A DNA stretch of 64,000 nt from CAKUIA01 sp044433115 (GTDB lineage Bacteria; Verrucomicrobiota; Verrucomicrobiia; Opitutales; Intestinicryptomonadaceae), in assembly GCA_044433115.1 (NCBI GenBank), contig JAWXTY010000004.1:18675-82674 (forward strand), written 5' to 3'. How positions within the stretch are numbered: the first letter of the stretch is position 1; each line of letters opens with the position of its first letter. Below the pieces are notes generated by a model. The model did not search any database. It was not told the DNA's origin and was given only the letters and a program-made list of their open reading frames with translations. A program made the translations under genes and the position numbers. Shown piece after piece: positions 62,999 through 64,000 of this stretch.

Positions 62999-63180
62999 AG
63001 GTGTCTTCTGAAAATTAGCACTTAGCTATTTTTTAGATTATTTTGAGGTTAATTTTTTATGTTTTTAAGGAGGATAATGAATTATCTAACGCAAAAACAG
63101 AAGAAATTAGACCAAAATAGGCAAAAAAGAGCAAGTGTATTCTTTATTAACTTTTTAAAACTAATTTTTAGAAGCCACCT
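62999..63180 (+). mobile_element. TIR element copy 3 (MITE-like, 182 bp)
   Basis: Same unit as 14821 and 19135. The termini here read AGGTGTCTTCTGAAAATTAG and, inverted, AGGTGGCTTCTAAAAATTAG (two mismatches). AAGGAGG at 63067-63073 precedes ATG 63077. One A less near the end changes the frame, so the small ORF runs to 40 codons and leaves the element (stop ending 63199). The palindrome GATAAT-GA-ATTATC is intact. The left end abuts the msbA start codon and the right end is about 100 bp from rsmE. Confidence 0.72.
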
Positions 63181-63281
63181 GATATTAAATAAAAATTAGA
63201 GCAAAATCGCAAAAACTTAGCAAGGTAAAAATTAGCTTGAATAATCTTGCATTCTCTTGAATAATTTGAATTAATCTTTAT

Positions 63282-63995
63282 ATGAATTGCCTACTTTTTG
63301 AAAATGAAGACGACTTGAAAAATCTGCCAATAGCAGACCATAGGGCTCAGCATATCAAAAAATATCTAAAGGCAAAAACTGGCGATATTTTATATGTAGC
63401 TATAGCTGACAAATTCTTGGCAAAGGCTACTATAGAAATAAAGGACACGCACTATAGCTTTGATATATGCGAGAAGTTGCCCTGCCCCAAGCTTCGCAAC
63501 ATAGAGCTTGCAATAGCATTGTGTAGACCACAGATTGCTCAAAAAATTCTCTTTGATTGTGCGAGCATTGGAATAAAAAAAGTTAATTTCTACATAGCAA
63601 GCAAGTCTGAAGCTTCTTATGCAAACTCAACTTTGTATACAGAAAATTTATACAAAAACTACCTCATTGCAGGAGCTGAGCAAGCTTGTAATTGTTATCT
63701 ACCAAAGTTTGAAATACACAGCTCTCTTGAAGATTTTCTACTAAAACTCGAAGAAAAACCAGATTGCCTACGCATTGCTCCTGATATTTACGAAACCAAA
63801 GGCGATTTTAGTGAAATTTCTTCTTTAAGCACCTACAAAAACGCTATTTTAGTTATGGGAGGCGAGCGTGGTTTTAATAACTTAGAACGAAATCTACTAA
63901 GAGAACACTCCTTTAGCCTTGCCCTTATGCGAGAGCGTGTCTTACGCACTGACACTGCCTTAGTTTACGCCTTAGCCCTCTTGCACAAAATTTAA
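63282..63995 (+). CDS. rsmE: 16S rRNA (uracil(1498)-N3)-methyltransferase
   Basis: A 237-residue SPOUT-class enzyme that methylates U1498 of 16S rRNA. The N-terminal PUA-like domain starts with the typical DHRAQHIKKYLKAKTGD. The C-terminal knotted domain has LVMGGERGF, the SAM-binding loop usually written GPEGG, and ALMRERVLRTDTALVYAL, the family's closing LGxRILRxETA. The TAA stop is complete before the window end. It is divergent from msbA across the element copy. Confidence 0.93.
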   Translation: MNCLLFENEDDLKNLPIADHRAQHIKKYLKAKTGDILYVAIADKFLAKATIEIKDTHYSFDICEKLPCPKLRNIELAIALCRPQIAQKILFDCASIGIKKVNFYIASKSEASYANSTLYTENLYKNYLIAGAEQACNCYLPKFEIHSSLEDFLLKLEEKPDCLRIAPDIYETKGDFSEISSLSTYKNAILVMGGERGFNNLERNLLREHSFSLALMRERVLRTDTALVYALALLHKI

Positions 63996-64000
63996 AAAAA

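Noticed and set aside
1..64000. tRNA genes
   Set aside because: No T-loop GGTTCRANYCC with a matching acceptor stem was found by reading; a tRNAscan run would settle it.

Overview
The window is AT-rich chromosomal DNA from a Gram-negative bacterium, most likely a host-associated member of Verrucomicrobiota (PVC superphylum). Gram-negative markers are BamA, Skp, Lnt, an MsbA-type exporter, HldD and an Mla/Pqi lipid transporter. The PVC signature is a DUF1549/DUF1501/PPC gene trio, several sulfatases, a ThuA-like protein, a twin-arginine Gfo/Idh/MocA oxidoreductase and, most tellingly, a five-gene locus with the gene order of Akkermansia muciniphila Amuc_1102 to Amuc_1098. Phylum is a confident inference; family or genus is not resolvable here. 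No tRNA, rRNA, CRISPR array, prophage or intact transposase was seen.

Layout. 1-4.3 kb: 3' part of smc and a DRE-TIM aldolase-like gene. 4.3-10.9 kb: four tandem secreted sulfatases, two identical in the mature protein and explained by one unequal crossover. 11-13.7 kb: a lysozyme-like membrane protein, a lipoprotein and an alpha/beta hydrolase. 13.7-18 kb: thioredoxin, a repeat-rich tail-anchored protein, rpsO and pnp. 18-19.4 kb: a ThuA-like protein and an assembly gap that is probably spurious. 19.4-26.4 kb: a leftward cluster joining an acidic protein, STAS-MlaE, MlaF, MlaD, PqiC-like lipoprotein and FabD, followed by a coiled-coil protein with a degenerate protease-like end. 26.5-30.5 kb: HEAT-repeat protein, oxidoreductase, UroD-like protein. 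30.9-34 kb: larC-larE-larB for the nickel pincer cofactor, with an extreme histidine-rich insert in LarC. 34.2-41.5 kb: the Amuc_1098-1102-like secretin/PilM locus. 41.6-47.7 kb: GluQ-RS and the DUF1549/DUF1501/PPC trio. 47.9-64 kb: housekeeping and envelope genes (secA-lnt, hldD-proC, nadD-rsfS, dnaB-bamA-skp, msbA, rsmE).

The window's theme is envelope biogenesis and interaction with surface or host polymers: secretion (SecA, secretin), outer-membrane assembly (BamA, Skp), lipid transport and lipoprotein maturation, and desulfation of glycans. The most novel structural signal is a dispersed element of about 183 bp with 20-bp inverted termini, present in three full copies and several short hairpin relatives. 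Each full copy carries a conserved AAGGAGG plus a small ORF overlapping a 14-bp palindrome, and each lies just upstream of the start codon of a leftward gene.
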